Translations under genes and position numbers: made by a program | Notes under the pieces: model-generated | What the model was told of the DNA's origin: nothing | Seen by the model: the letters and a program-made list of their open reading frames with translations, nothing else | Database searches by the model: none | Source of the DNA: Glandiceps talaboti | Taxonomy: Eukaryota; Hemichordata; Enteropneusta; Spengelidae | Assembly (NCBI RefSeq): GCF_964340395.1 | Contig: NC_135559.1 | Span: 13,198,759-13,260,758, forward strand | Reading direction: 5' to 3' | Length of the DNA: 62,000 nucleotides | In this document: positions 1-11,830 of the stretch, piece by piece | How positions within the stretch are numbered: position 1 is the stretch's first letter | Layout: every line of letters starts with the position of its first letter

Positions 1-327
1 ACACAAGGCTGACTATATCGCATTTCGGTTTTCAATACAGTGGGCAGCTGATCAATTTCACGGAATGAAATGTACAGCAGTCATACACATTTCACAAGTT
101 GTTGACATTGGAACGTTTTATGACACACTCAGCTCATTTCTAAGTGTGTTTCATTCTCAGTGTTCTCTGGTGGTAGTAAGTAGGTATATCTGGGTTTTCC
201 AGTCATTTTACAAGGGTTCTCTTTCCCCTTGTAGTGTTTTTGTAAAGGGTAGTAACACACAAGATAATATTTACCAGGAGTAACCCAGGTATTTACCAGA
301 TACAGACTTTGTCAATGTTGTTTCATA

Positions 328-408
328 TTGATTTTTCAAGTAGAAAAACATGACAAAATTGATTTATAAATAAAAAATCCAAAATAATTTCCTCATCCAT
401 ATGGCTAC
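328..408. mobile_element. Fragment of palindromic element family R
   Basis: This matches the right arm of the palindrome at 31931-32286 (TTTTTCAAGTAGAAAAACAT ... AATCCAAAATAA ... CCATATGGC) with several changes. The left arm is missing. Confidence 0.7.
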
Positions 409-1799
409 TATTAATGACTGACAGGAATTCAAATACATGCCAATTCAAAACATTTAATGAAATGCACGGAGAAACGGTGTAGTTTTCAAAACCTTAGTAA
501 CTTTAGGAACATTGAAATGTAGTTATATCGTCTTAAAATCTACAAAGACATCATTAAATGAGGCAAAATGGCCGACTTGTTTACAAACTTTGTTATAAGT
601 AGTTGAAGGGTTATACAGGGTCAGATATTTAATACAGTGGGCGTTGGTATGTTCCTCAACTAGTTGATTTCACATCAAATACTTTGATCTACTCTAAAGA
701 ATGATCTTTAGTCTGGTATATTTCACATAAAACTTGATCTACCATAAAGTGGTGCACCTGTTTATTATATCTGTCAAGTCAGAAATGTCAGTTTAGTTTG
801 CATTGAACTAGAGTAAAGTTGGACATAAAACACATTAAACCTGTCCACACTACAAAATCTGATCCGGATCCAATTGGCCTTTCCAAAATTTACCATGGTG
901 GCGCTCTACTTCCTGTTTGTGTGTACCTTGGGGGTATACATGATATAGGTTACTCGGTTAATCATAGAGTACTGCTGCTTTCCTCGATGTCTGAACAATA
1001 TGAAAAACATCCCTGATTTACACTTCTACAGAATATCAAAGGACAAAACTCTTATGAAATGGTACAATGAGGTGCTGATACCCCCAATTTGAGCAAGGGC
1101 GCTGTATTCTCAATTTCCTGTTTGCACTCTGAAATGGTCTATTCGATTCACCTGTCCATACTTGTGGTTAATTCATATCTGATTCGAATTAACTGATCTG
1201 GATCGAAGCCTACCCTGGGTGTCAACTAGCAACTACAGAAATCAAGTGTTACTGGTGTCAAAGATGAAATGAAAATCACATCCCAGAAGACATCTTTATT
1301 TTTATGTAAAAATCAATACGAAAATTGGGACCCATTCCTATGGGAATCATGCCTGGTCGCCAACTAGCAAAGTATTAGAAGTCAAGGTGTTTTAAGTGCT
1401 CTATGCCATCTTGTTGAAATTAATCGATGGAGAATACAACTCCTCGAACCTGACAAATCTGACAACTACCACCCACATATGAGTAACATGCCTGCATCAC
1501 ATCAAATCAATATATAGACTTATCACTGTATTAAAATCAAGGTCATGTCAGTGACCGACAACTGCTTTGTTGCATACTAATGTTACACATACATCAATAA
1601 CTTACAATGACCCGACCTAAAAAAAAAGTGATTTACAGAGCTCTTTGACCTATTGATAATTTTTCTGTGATCAAAATTTTTTTTAACACCATATACACTG
1701 TCACAGGTATCTTAATAGCATTTCTAGGAAGGCAGATGACCTCTTGAGGTCAAAGGTCACAAGATGACCTACTTCACAGATGAAGCTCTTTCCAATCAC
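409..1799. other. No gene recognised
   Basis: Short open frames only, without splice-bounded coding signal. A DR1-type direct repeat AGGTCA-A-AGGTCA lies at 1747-1759. Confidence 0.5.
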
Positions 1800-1955
1800 A
1801 GCTACATCATCATAGTCTGCTGTGATTGGTGGATGTAAATTTTAATATATGCAAGGATAGAACAGACTAGGACTGACAGCTACATCATCATAGTCTGCTG
1901 TGATTGGTGGATGTAAATTTTAATATATGCAAGGATAGAACAGATCAGGACTGAC
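1800..1955 (+). repeat. 78-bp tandem duplication
   Basis: Two nearly identical 78-bp units (starting at 1800 and 1878) contain TGTGATTGGTGGATGTAAAT. The few differences are at the end of the unit. Confidence 0.9.
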
Positions 1956-3103
1956 TGGGAACTGGGCGGGGTGGGAGATCCCAAACAAACAACATTCCGG
2001 CAAAGAGACAAGGTGATATGCATCATTACCATAAAATAACACTGCTATGAGCAGCAGCCATATTTGATGTTATTACAGACCATCATCATATGCGACTTTT
2101 TGAAATACATAATTACGATATAAAACCTTTGATGGGTGAATACCAAAGTCTTTTGCAAAGAAGATTATGTATGAACACTTGTGATATACGGTATATTTGC
2201 AAGTTTCTTCAAAATCTGGAGCAGATTAAACCTACAAAACTATCAGTGATGTGTCATCCAACCACCCCGATTTCCACCACTACATAACTTCCCAAATTTG
2301 GTTCTCATGATATAGACCACAACTAAATATTCCAATCTGTCTCATTTACTGACAAATTCACCTATAATATGATCCTTCTTCGTTTATATTTGACTCCTAT
2401 GAACCTACCACGACCAAAACATGGCCGTGCCCGCTGACGTTGTCTTTGGGAGGTTGACCAGAAATGGAAATGGTTGACCGTTTTCACAAGATCAATGCAC
2501 AGGAGTTTGGCAACAAAACTGACAGATTTATCTATCATTATATCATTTCTTGGCAGGTAGATGACCTCCTGAGGTCAAAGGTCATGAGATGACCCATTTC
2601 GGTGGTGAAGATCAGCATACCACAACTACATGTATCAGAGCCTATCATCATGAACTATTCTGATTGGATGGTGAATGTTATTCTGATTGGTGAATGTACC
2701 TGTTCATTCATAACAGAGGAGCAAAGTTGAAATCTCCTATTGATAAAAGTACTAAACGTGCAGTTCTACTTTCACATTTGAAATAATAGAATGAATGAAT
2801 ATTACCTAGCACCTAAAGAATGTATTCATACCTGGAACACCTACACACATACTTGTACATGTTGATTTCACCTACAAACTGAAAAGACATTCCTTGGCAA
2901 AACAACACTGGCCACAAAAACATCACTTTAAAGAGAACATTACTTGTAACATGATAGGCATGACCAGCAGAAGGATGTAGCGATTATACACCTTTGGGAT
3001 GGATTTCAAAAAAAAGAAAAAAAAAGAGAAAGAGATCTCAGTTTTTGAAGTGTTACCATAAAGAACTGGTGCACTACCTCAATAAAGTAACTAGGGCATG
3101 AAG
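1956..3103. other. No gene recognised; second copy of a diverged DR1-bearing sequence
   Basis: Around 2540-2700 there is a diverged copy of the sequence at 1710-1850, including AGGTCAAAGGTCA at 2572-2584 and CTGATTGG downstream. Nothing coding is seen. Confidence 0.5.
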
Positions 3104-3524
3104 GGACAATTGCTCAATGTCAGACAAAATCAACAAGCAAACTTTGTTTGTTTAGGGAGAGATCAATGCGATTGCTGAACTTCATTTTTGCACTTTTCAC
3201 CAACTTTTGAAAACTTTCGCATCTTCAATGGTAACAGGTTCTGTATTTACTACTGAGATGTTGATAAAGTAATTGAAATTTACTTCTAATGTGAGATAGT
3301 ACTGGGTTTCTGGTAGTATTTTAATGTGTTACCATCATTTCAGTACTATAAGATTGGAACTTCATGTTTACCATAATGTTTTTACATTGCATCGATCATA
3401 GTGGTGTGACTGCTACACTTTTTTCATCATGGTTTACATCACATATATAAACGTGTGATGTCACACTTGTGAATGTTTGTTTAGGGGAAGGGGTTTTTGT
3501 CCTAACCGAACTGTGTGATCGTCC
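3104..3524 (+). mobile_element. Inverted-repeat element family B, copy 1
   Basis: The internal part reads GATGTTGATAAAGT, TGCTGGGTTTCTGGTAGTAT-like and GTGATGTCACACTTGTGA, in the same order as copies at 24270, 37849 and 49441. The ends are long imperfect inverted repeats built on GCACAATGT..CTCAATAA. No coding capacity. Confidence 0.75.
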
Positions 3525-5700
3525 CTAAGCCATCTTGATATTTCTGCGTCATCTCTTGAATGTATTTCTATGTGATCTCTTGAAGTTGATAAGAGCAATA
3601 TCACCACAGCCACAAAACCCCCATTCTCTCTCCCTGGTCTGATCAGTTTGCTCTCTTGTGAAAATGTTCAAGAGAGAACGCCAGCACATATAGAAGGTGT
3701 CACTGATCATTGAGCCTGCATATGGAAACCTTCTATAGACAACACAAAGCTTCTGCTACATTCTTAGCAAGAACTAAAGAAACTGAAGAAGTGTCGACAC
3801 TGCAGTGTCTCGTTTTTCCACTCACTCAAAATACAACACGGTGACCATTTAAACAATTGAACAATTGTGAACTTGACACACTTTTAAGATACAGGTGTTG
3901 ACACATTGGAAGTTTTTTGAAATTATTGTGTATCTATTGAACTGTGACATTTACATATAATAATAGGGGTATGAGAAGCTTGTATAATTTACTCCTAAAA
4001 TATTTCAATTTTTTCCATCTTTTTGAAAAAAATTACGGTATTTCCTCATAGAATATGTTTTTTATGATTAAAATGAACACTGTTTTCAAATTTATGTTGA
4101 ACTAGCTCCTGCTTGTGTGTGATTGACTATGTTTTTTGTTGGTTTTTTAAAAATATTTTTTTTTTTTTTTGCTTTTTTTGTTAATTCTTTGCAAGGGAAA
4201 AAAGAACAGTACATAAGGTTACACAACAGACAAAAACAGAACTAGTTTCAAACCTTACGAACCGCTGCACAAGTTTACAATTTTTTGACTAAGTGCCTGG
4301 ATTGTCCATAATTCTGCATCATGTTTGAAAATTATCGTCCAGCAAGTATACAGAACACTTATCCATGACTAGTAGTCAAGTAATCTGCTAAATTAGGACT
4401 GAACAGTTTCAACAAAAATTTGGCGGATTTTGCTCAAAAAAAAAAAAAAAAAAACAGCAAAAAAAAATTACAGCAACAATTATAATATTGAACACACTTA
4501 CCACAAAGAAAATGTGATGTTATCTTGCATCCAATCTATATCATGGGAAAGTCTAGAGACTACACATTTCAAAGTGTATGATGCATGACTGACATGAGAT
4601 AAAGTCCTCCTTGTTCTACTGTACACACATAAACTATCCACCCAGGTATACACAGAGTAGCAGAATTCTCACATAATTCATTCAGTGGTTTGTTGGACGC
4701 ATCCAAATACCTTGGGATGGACGAGGCGTAACCTAATTGTATGAAAAGTGTCTGTCAGCTGTACTGAAATATTTACAGGGAATACACAATCACTGTATAT
4801 TTATCACCTTAACGTGACAACTATGTTTCCGATCACTATGCTTGCTTTCACAGCAAAAAAGTTGCTGATCTGTAAAAATGTAAGTTCCCATGAACCTAAA
4901 CATACACCCTTGTGAATATTTCTTCCACCCCACCCCACCAATTTTCATGAAGTATTGGAGAAGGGACAAAAAAGCAAATCTTATGATATACAAGTTACAA
5001 GAACAGATTGGGGTGCAGACTACCCTAGTTGGGAGAGGGAGGGGGTCCTTGACAACGTCAACTGAGCTATTTCTGACTTTTTCAAAATATGAATGTTTTC
5101 TTTATTAAATGAAATATTCAGTTTACGACTTTAACTTTCATTCCCTTCACCTTTTAGTCTAACTTTGAAAGTTTCTTACGACATCTCAGCTAGTATCACC
5201 ACGACAACAAACTGTGACGTCTGGACTCAAAATATGAAGCAGACACCAATCTCATGAATGTTGCCCCTTGTATCAAATTAGCATATATCACTTCGTTCAT
5301 ATTTCTTACTGACAAGTTCATAACAGCTGACAGCCACCAATCACACCATTGACTGTCAATTTATGTAACTGTATCTATGGTATCAGGAGATGAGACAGAC
5401 TAGGGCATTTAGTTGCGTCAAAGTTAGTGAACCTTGTCATCTCTGCTTGTCACAGGGATGACAACATTACTCTTTAGAAATGTTCCAAGCTAGACTGTCT
5501 CTCACCTTTTCAACCTAAATCAACAACATCATCAAATGAAGAAAAGCTTGCAAAATGTATGTTGATGGTACATATTTGGTACTCTCACTTAGGCTTACCA
5601 GTACAGCTAACAATTCAAGCAGTTTTCATTTGATTCTGACAATAACGTACATGTAAGTCATGGGACTCATGGGCAAATAAAAAGAAAGCACTAGTAGTTA
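3525..5700. other. No gene recognised
   Basis: AT-rich sequence with homopolymer A/T runs (4150-4170, 4436-4475). One minus-strand frame before a GTAAGTG at 4492-4498 is open for about 58 codons, but nothing identifies it as an exon. Confidence 0.4.
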
Positions 5701-6438
5701 TGGACACTTGAACCATACTTCCAAATGTTTGAGATGTGTTGGACACTTGAACCACACACTTCCACTGTTTGAGATGTGTTGGACACTTGAACCACACACT
5801 TCCACTGTTTGAGATGTGTTGGACACTTGAATCACACTTCCACTGTTTGAGATGTGGACGTTTGAACCACACTTCCACTGTTTGAGATGTACATGTTTGA
5901 ACCACACTTCACTGTTTGAGATGTGTTGGGCACTTGAACCACACACTTCCACTGTTTGAAATGTGATGGACACGAATCACACTTCCACTGTTTGAGATGT
6001 GGACGTTTGAACCACACTTCCACTGTTTGAGATGTGATGGACACTTGAACCACACTTCCACTGTTTGAGATGTGATGGACACTTGAACCACACTTCCACT
6101 GTTTGAGATGTGGACGTTTGAACCATACTTCCAAATGTTTGAGATGTGTTGGGCACTTGAACCACACACTTCCACTGTTTGAAATGTGATGGACACGAAC
6201 CACACTTCCACTGTTTGAGATGTGGACGTTTGAACCACACTTCCACTGTTTGAGATGTACATGTTTGAACCACACTTCACTGTTTGAGATGTGTTGGGCA
6301 CTTGAACCACACACTTCCAAGTTGTTTGAGATGTGATGGACGTTTGAACCACACTTCCACTGTTTGAGATGTGTTGGACACTTGAACAACACTTCCATTG
6401 TTTGAGATGTGATGGACACTTGAACCACACTTCCACTG
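5701..6438. repeat. Minisatellite with units around TTCCACTGTTTGAGATGT
   Basis: About twenty variants of a 31-40 bp unit (CACTTGAACCACAC-TTCCACTGTTTGAGATGTG-ATGGA). Units differ by small deletions and by GGACGTTTG versus GGACACTTG versions. The minus-strand frames (up to 204 residues, S-Q-T-V-E-V-W-F-K) come from the repeat; units are not multiples of three. Confidence 0.95.
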
Positions 6439-7138
6439 TTGAAGATATGCAGGAAATGGCTTGTTGATTACAAAAAGTTTGAATTTGCATGTGCACCATG
6501 GTACTTGAACGGCTAACAATCAAACACCAGTTTTAAGATTTGATTATGAAATTGACTATTAAAGTCACTCAATGGTAAGTACAATAAAATATAGTGATAG
6601 ACGCTTGAACCATATCACGTCATATAGCTTTTGAAATGTACAAGTGACTCCTCTACACCAATATACCTAACAAACAAACATATTAATCAATTTTGAAATT
6701 TACTACTGTAAGTCAAAGTGAGCCACTGAAGAGTAAATGTAAAACATTAATGAGAGTATTCTCGCAAACCAGAGCTGTTATTTCTTCTGCGACACTGCTG
6801 AAATAACCTCTCGATGGTGCTGTAAATGAGGCTGTGGTTTGCAACGATGTAATGAAAGACTCATGAACCATACCTCACAGCAATGTTTATGTAGAGATAT
6901 GTAAGACATGGCTTGATTTTGTAACATGACCTTCAAGGTCAAAGTAAGGTATAATTAGATAGTCCCAACAGTCTGGTCATCCCTTTATGTTGAGGGCTCA
7001 AGACACTTGATACTCATTAACAAATTATTATCTGTTAGGGGGTTAATAAAGCTGGAAATACAGATAATATCAATAACTCAAATGGAGTGATAGCCTAATG
7101 TGAACTTCAGATGTGTCAAGAGTAGATAAGTATCAATG
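6439..7138. other. No gene; small palindromic sequence at 6757-6853
   Basis: CTCGCAAACCA near 6763 is matched by TGGTTTGCAACGA near 6836 as an imperfect hairpin. A similar loose hairpin lies at 31108-31205. Nothing else is seen. Confidence 0.4.
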
Positions 7139-7489
7139 TTATGGGGAGTCCATTTGAAATATGAGATACGTAGATAGAGGGAAGGGAGAGTCCATTTGAA
7201 ATATGAGATAGGTAGATAGAGGGAAGGGAAAGAGTCCATTTGAAATATGAAACAGGTTAGAGGGAGGAATGGTTGAATCCCATTTGAAAAATGAGATAGG
7301 TAGATAGAGGGAAGGGAGAGAGTTCATTTGAAATATGAAATAGGTAGATAGAGGGAAGGGAGAGTCCATTAATTAGTTAGAGACAGGTAGATAGAGGGGG
7401 ATATGAGTCCATTTGAAATATGAGATAGGAGATAGTTCATTTGAAATGAGATAGGTACGTAGATAGAAAGGGAGAATGTGAAAGAACCA
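7139..7489. repeat. Minisatellite, about 42-bp units
   Basis: Seven or so units of GTCCATTTGAAATATGAGAT-AGGTAGATAGAGGGAAGGGAGA with length variation. It runs directly into the GA tract. Confidence 0.92.
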
Positions 7490-8291
<802 letters not shown>

Positions 8292-8487
8292 CACTGTCGC
8301 AGTATCCGTATTCTACAGACTGCAGCTCAAAGCTCCAATACACTGTCGCAGTATCCATATTCTACAGACTGCAGCTCAAAGCTCCCATACACTGTCACAG
8401 TATCTGTATTCTACAGACTGCAGCTCAAAGCTCCAATACACTGTCGCAGTATCTGTATTCTACAGACTGCAGCTCAAAGCTTCAATA
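8292..8487 (+). repeat. Four tandem 49-bp units
   Basis: Units start at 8292, 8341, 8390 and 8439. The core is CACTGTCGCAGTATC..TATTCTACAGACTGCAGC followed by TCAAAGCTCC. The constant period and near identity indicate recent amplification. Confidence 0.95.
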
Positions 8488-9040
8488 TCACTGATAGATG
8501 ACAGAACGTTGAGCCTCTGTGACCTATTAGGTATCTACTTGACAGATAAATTTCCACAGGTTCACTGATGTCACTTTTGTTGCTTTCATCTACATTAGGG
8601 ATCACTTCTCCATTAGGTTTTTTATAGCCAGTCTCGGTTGAATTATCACACAAAAAAACAATTTTCAAAATTGCTACAAAAGACAGCTTTCTTAAAGTAA
8701 CTGCATACACATTAGGGTGATACTCTGACTTTGGAAGGAGTTAGCTTCAAATATTAGCTAAATCTCATTTCAAAATTACTACAGCGAGACAAGTTTCTGA
8801 GTAGCCAGTGATGTACACAACGTTGGCAATCTGATTCTTACATGGGACTCCCTTTCAAAATATTATCTTGAAATCACCATGAACGATAGCTTTATGGGTA
8901 ACCATAACCAGATTGGAGAGAGATCTGAGATTTTGCTTCAATGTCTCATTCAACGGCTTGGAATGCTATCACTGGCAACTGATGAATGTAACGGTGGTTA
9001 GAACAGTAAGCACTCAAACCAATTGGTTTCTGAGAAAGTG

Positions 9041-9298
9041 CACTCAAATTGATTGGTCACGATGGAGAGTGATAACGTACATCAGTCAAACTGACTATAT
9101 TCAAATGAAGTCATTATGTAAATGAACATTCAAATTGATTGGTCATGATGAGGAGTGATAACATACATCAGCCTAACTGATTTTATTCAAATGAAGTCAT
9201 TATGTAAATGAACACTCAAATTGATTGGTCACAATGGGGAGTGATAACGTACATCAGCCAAACTGACTAGATTCAAATGAAGTCATTATGTAAATGTG
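9041..9298 (+). repeat. Three tandem 86-bp units
   Basis: Units start at 9041, 9127 and 9213. Each contains CAAATTGATTGGTCA, GTGATAAC.TACATCAG and CAAATGAAGTCATTATGTAA. A partial, more diverged unit precedes at about 9011. Confidence 0.93.
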
Positions 9299-9780
9299 AG
9301 CCTGCTGAGATGAGCACAAGAATGACATAATTTACATATAGCAAATGTTATGCAAATATCTACAAATATGACACAGGCATGTTGATATCTATATCTGCCA
9401 ATGGGGGGGGGGGGGGTGTGGCTAAAATAATCTGTTACCGTTGATACCATTACAAGCAGGTAATGATTAGTGTTTCTGATTTAAGTACAGGAGTTATTTT
9501 TAAAATGTTAGCTGTACTAATTTACAAAACTACTTTGGATAGACAAGTGCATGTATGGTTAGGAGTCGGATTTTTATATGGGCGTTAGTTTCAAAATATT
9601 ACCTGAATTGTCACATACACTCATTTTTCAAAATTAGGAGTTTGTTCTATGCATACTACATGTATTTGAACATATGCACACTGAAGTATTTGACTTTGAT
9701 AGAAGAATGTTTGTATGTCAGCACCACCTCTGTAACCTGTCAATCACCGCAAAAGTGCTATACTGTAACTGTTATCATTG

Positions 9781-10175
9781 CTATGGATTCTGATTTGTTA
9801 GTGCGACTGTCAATCAATTCTATGGATTCTGATTGATCAGTGGAACTGCCAATCAATTCTACAGATTCTGATTGGTTAGCGGGACAGCCAATCATTTCTA
9901 TGGATGCTGATTGGTTAATGGAACTGTCAACCAATTCTATGGATTCTGATTGGTTAGTGGGGACAGCCAATCAATTCTACAGATTCTGATTGATTAGTGG
10001 GACAGCCAATCAATTCTACAGATTTTGATTGGTTAGCCGGACAGCCAATCATTTCTATGGATGCTGATTGGTTAATGGAACTGTCAATCAATTCTATGGA
10101 TTCTGATTGGTTAGTTGGACTGCCAAAGAACTCTACGGATTCTGATTGGTTAATGGGACAGTCAATCAATTCTAG
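9781..10175 (+). repeat. CCAAT-bearing minisatellite, about 46-50 bp units
   Basis: About eight units of ATGGATTCTGATTGGTTAGT followed by GGGACAGCCAATCAATTCTA. Each unit has an ATTGG and a CCAAT in opposite orientation, so the array contains roughly sixteen potential CCAAT boxes. The open frames on both strands come from the repeat. Confidence 0.93.
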
Positions 10176-10367
10176 TCTCGTGTGGCATAATCACCAGCAC
10201 TGAAAGCTTGTACACAGCCAACTTTTACCAGCATATGAAATAATAAGCAATCATACTTGTATAATCCAACTGAGAAAGATCTGTAAACATCTGCACATTT
10301 CAAAGACGAAAGTAAACCTCAATACTGATAAGCTAATTTGCATATCCACCAGCATCTATCAAAACAC

Positions 10368-10752
10368 TAAGGCGTAATAAAAAAAATTGTGTGGTTCTGA
10401 TTACATTCAATTTTAAAATAGGTGGGGTAGGTAGATTTTTATTTTATTTTATCATATTTTTTTTCCATGTGAAAGTGTCTAGTTCAGGTTATCCATTGTT
10501 TTCCAAATGGTCTCTGTGTTGTTTATTTCTTCCCATCAGATGTACAGCCATTACAGATTGGAAGAACCGTTTTATTTTGTCTTTTTAAGTTGATGTCAGT
10601 TTCTGCACCCACTATTTCTTGCGAGACTTCACGATTTTCGCGATTTTATTATTATTTTTCTTGAATACGTGAAAAAAGTTTAGGTCAGCGTGAAAAACTA
10701 GGTGGGGGTGGGTAAACGGAACCAAACAACTTTTTTTATTTAATAATGAATA
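10368..10752 (+). mobile_element. Inverted-repeat element family A, copy 1
   Basis: The left end TAAGGCGTAATAAAAAAAAT is followed by TTGTGTGGTTCTGATTAC. The right end carries GTAAACGGAACCAAACAAC and a T-run, the inverse of the left. The internal T-rich part with CATCAGATGTACAGCCATTA and TTCTTGCGAGACTTC is shared with four other places. It is non-coding, of MITE type. Confidence 0.85.
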
Positions 10753-11086
10753 AGGTAGTTCTCAAATTCACGGTATTATAAAATTGCTGGTTGGTTGGAT
10801 TTCCTATATCACACAATCACTTGTTATAACAAAATTTAATTAGATATCTTGTGATCATTTTTTAAATAATTGATCTTTTAATAATGGGATGGATGGTAAT
10901 AAAAAGATTGTCTGAGGGCTTTTCGAGTGCAAACCATAGTCGGAACCAGACATTAACCTCACAATAATACATGGTTCAACTAATTTTTCACCAAGATGAG
11001 TATTTTCATAAAAACTCATCTCGTATCATATTCATGCATGATTATGTCTTGAAGGTACAAATTAAATATGCATCAGTCAGTTGGAC

Positions 11087-11395
11087 ATATAATTAGATAT
11101 TATTCCCCAATATTTTTCTTCATTCTGCCAAGGAAAATGAGTGACCGAAGGATCATTGCCACGACGATACTCTAGCAGAGCAGTGAGTTGGACTAAACCC
11201 TTAGGTCACCAGTATTTTTCCAGTTGAATGAAGACAAATATTGGAGAATAACATAATTATACCAGTGACAGTAATATCAAAGAAAAATTGGGGAAAGTAA
11301 TGGCAATTTTGAACGTTTTGACTCATATTTCAAACACAGAACCTATGACATTGAGACATGTGTTGTTGACCAGGGTATAAATTTCCTATTTTTTG
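11087..11395 (+). mobile_element. Inverted-repeat element family S, copy 1
   Basis: CCCAATATTTTTCTTCATTC near 11105 and GAATGAAGACAAATATTGG near 11227 form inverted arms around GTGACC...GGTCACC. The flank TAATATCAAAGAAAAATTGG to CGTTTTGACTCATATTTC recurs in the copies at 46300 and 52540 (both inverted relative to this one). Confidence 0.75.
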
Positions 11396-11682
11396 TTCAA
11401 CTTAGCTCATGCATGGTATAAGTGTTCTCCCAGGATAGACTGCAAGGATGGTGGCTAATTTGCATATTAATTTACATATAAAGGACACTGTAATTTGCAT
11501 ATTGATCAGTATATAATATGCATGTCTTCAACACTGGAACAAACTCTGATATGTTTATTTTAACACATACACACATGTACATTAGGATAAGCCATTTCTC
11601 TTCATGTGAAAGTATTATTATGATATTGTCATTCAAAGATTACTAAAACTTATGGATGGTAGAACACTTTTGAAGCATGGTA

Positions 11683-11830
11683 GAAACCTGCCAAGCATGG
11701 CGGCCTAGATGGCAATGTCCGTGTTTGCCGTGCTTTCTCTATAGTGTGGAGACCACAACACTGTCGAAACCTGCCAAGCATGGCGGCCGAGATGGCAAGG
11801 ATGGTGTTTGCACCAAGCTTTCTCTATAGT
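11683..11830 (+). repeat. 83-bp tandem duplication
   Basis: GAAACCTGCCAAGCATGGCG starts at 11683 and again at 11766, each followed by GAGATGGCAA-like sequence and CTTTCTCTATAGT. Confidence 0.9.

Noticed and set aside
4492-4670. Minus-strand 58-codon frame before a GTAAGTG
   Set aside because: No recognisable protein and no clear acceptor; kept only as a note.
5615-6523. Minus-strand open frames up to 204 residues
   Set aside because: They are entirely tandem-repeat derived. Three overlapping frames are open at once and unit lengths are not multiples of three.
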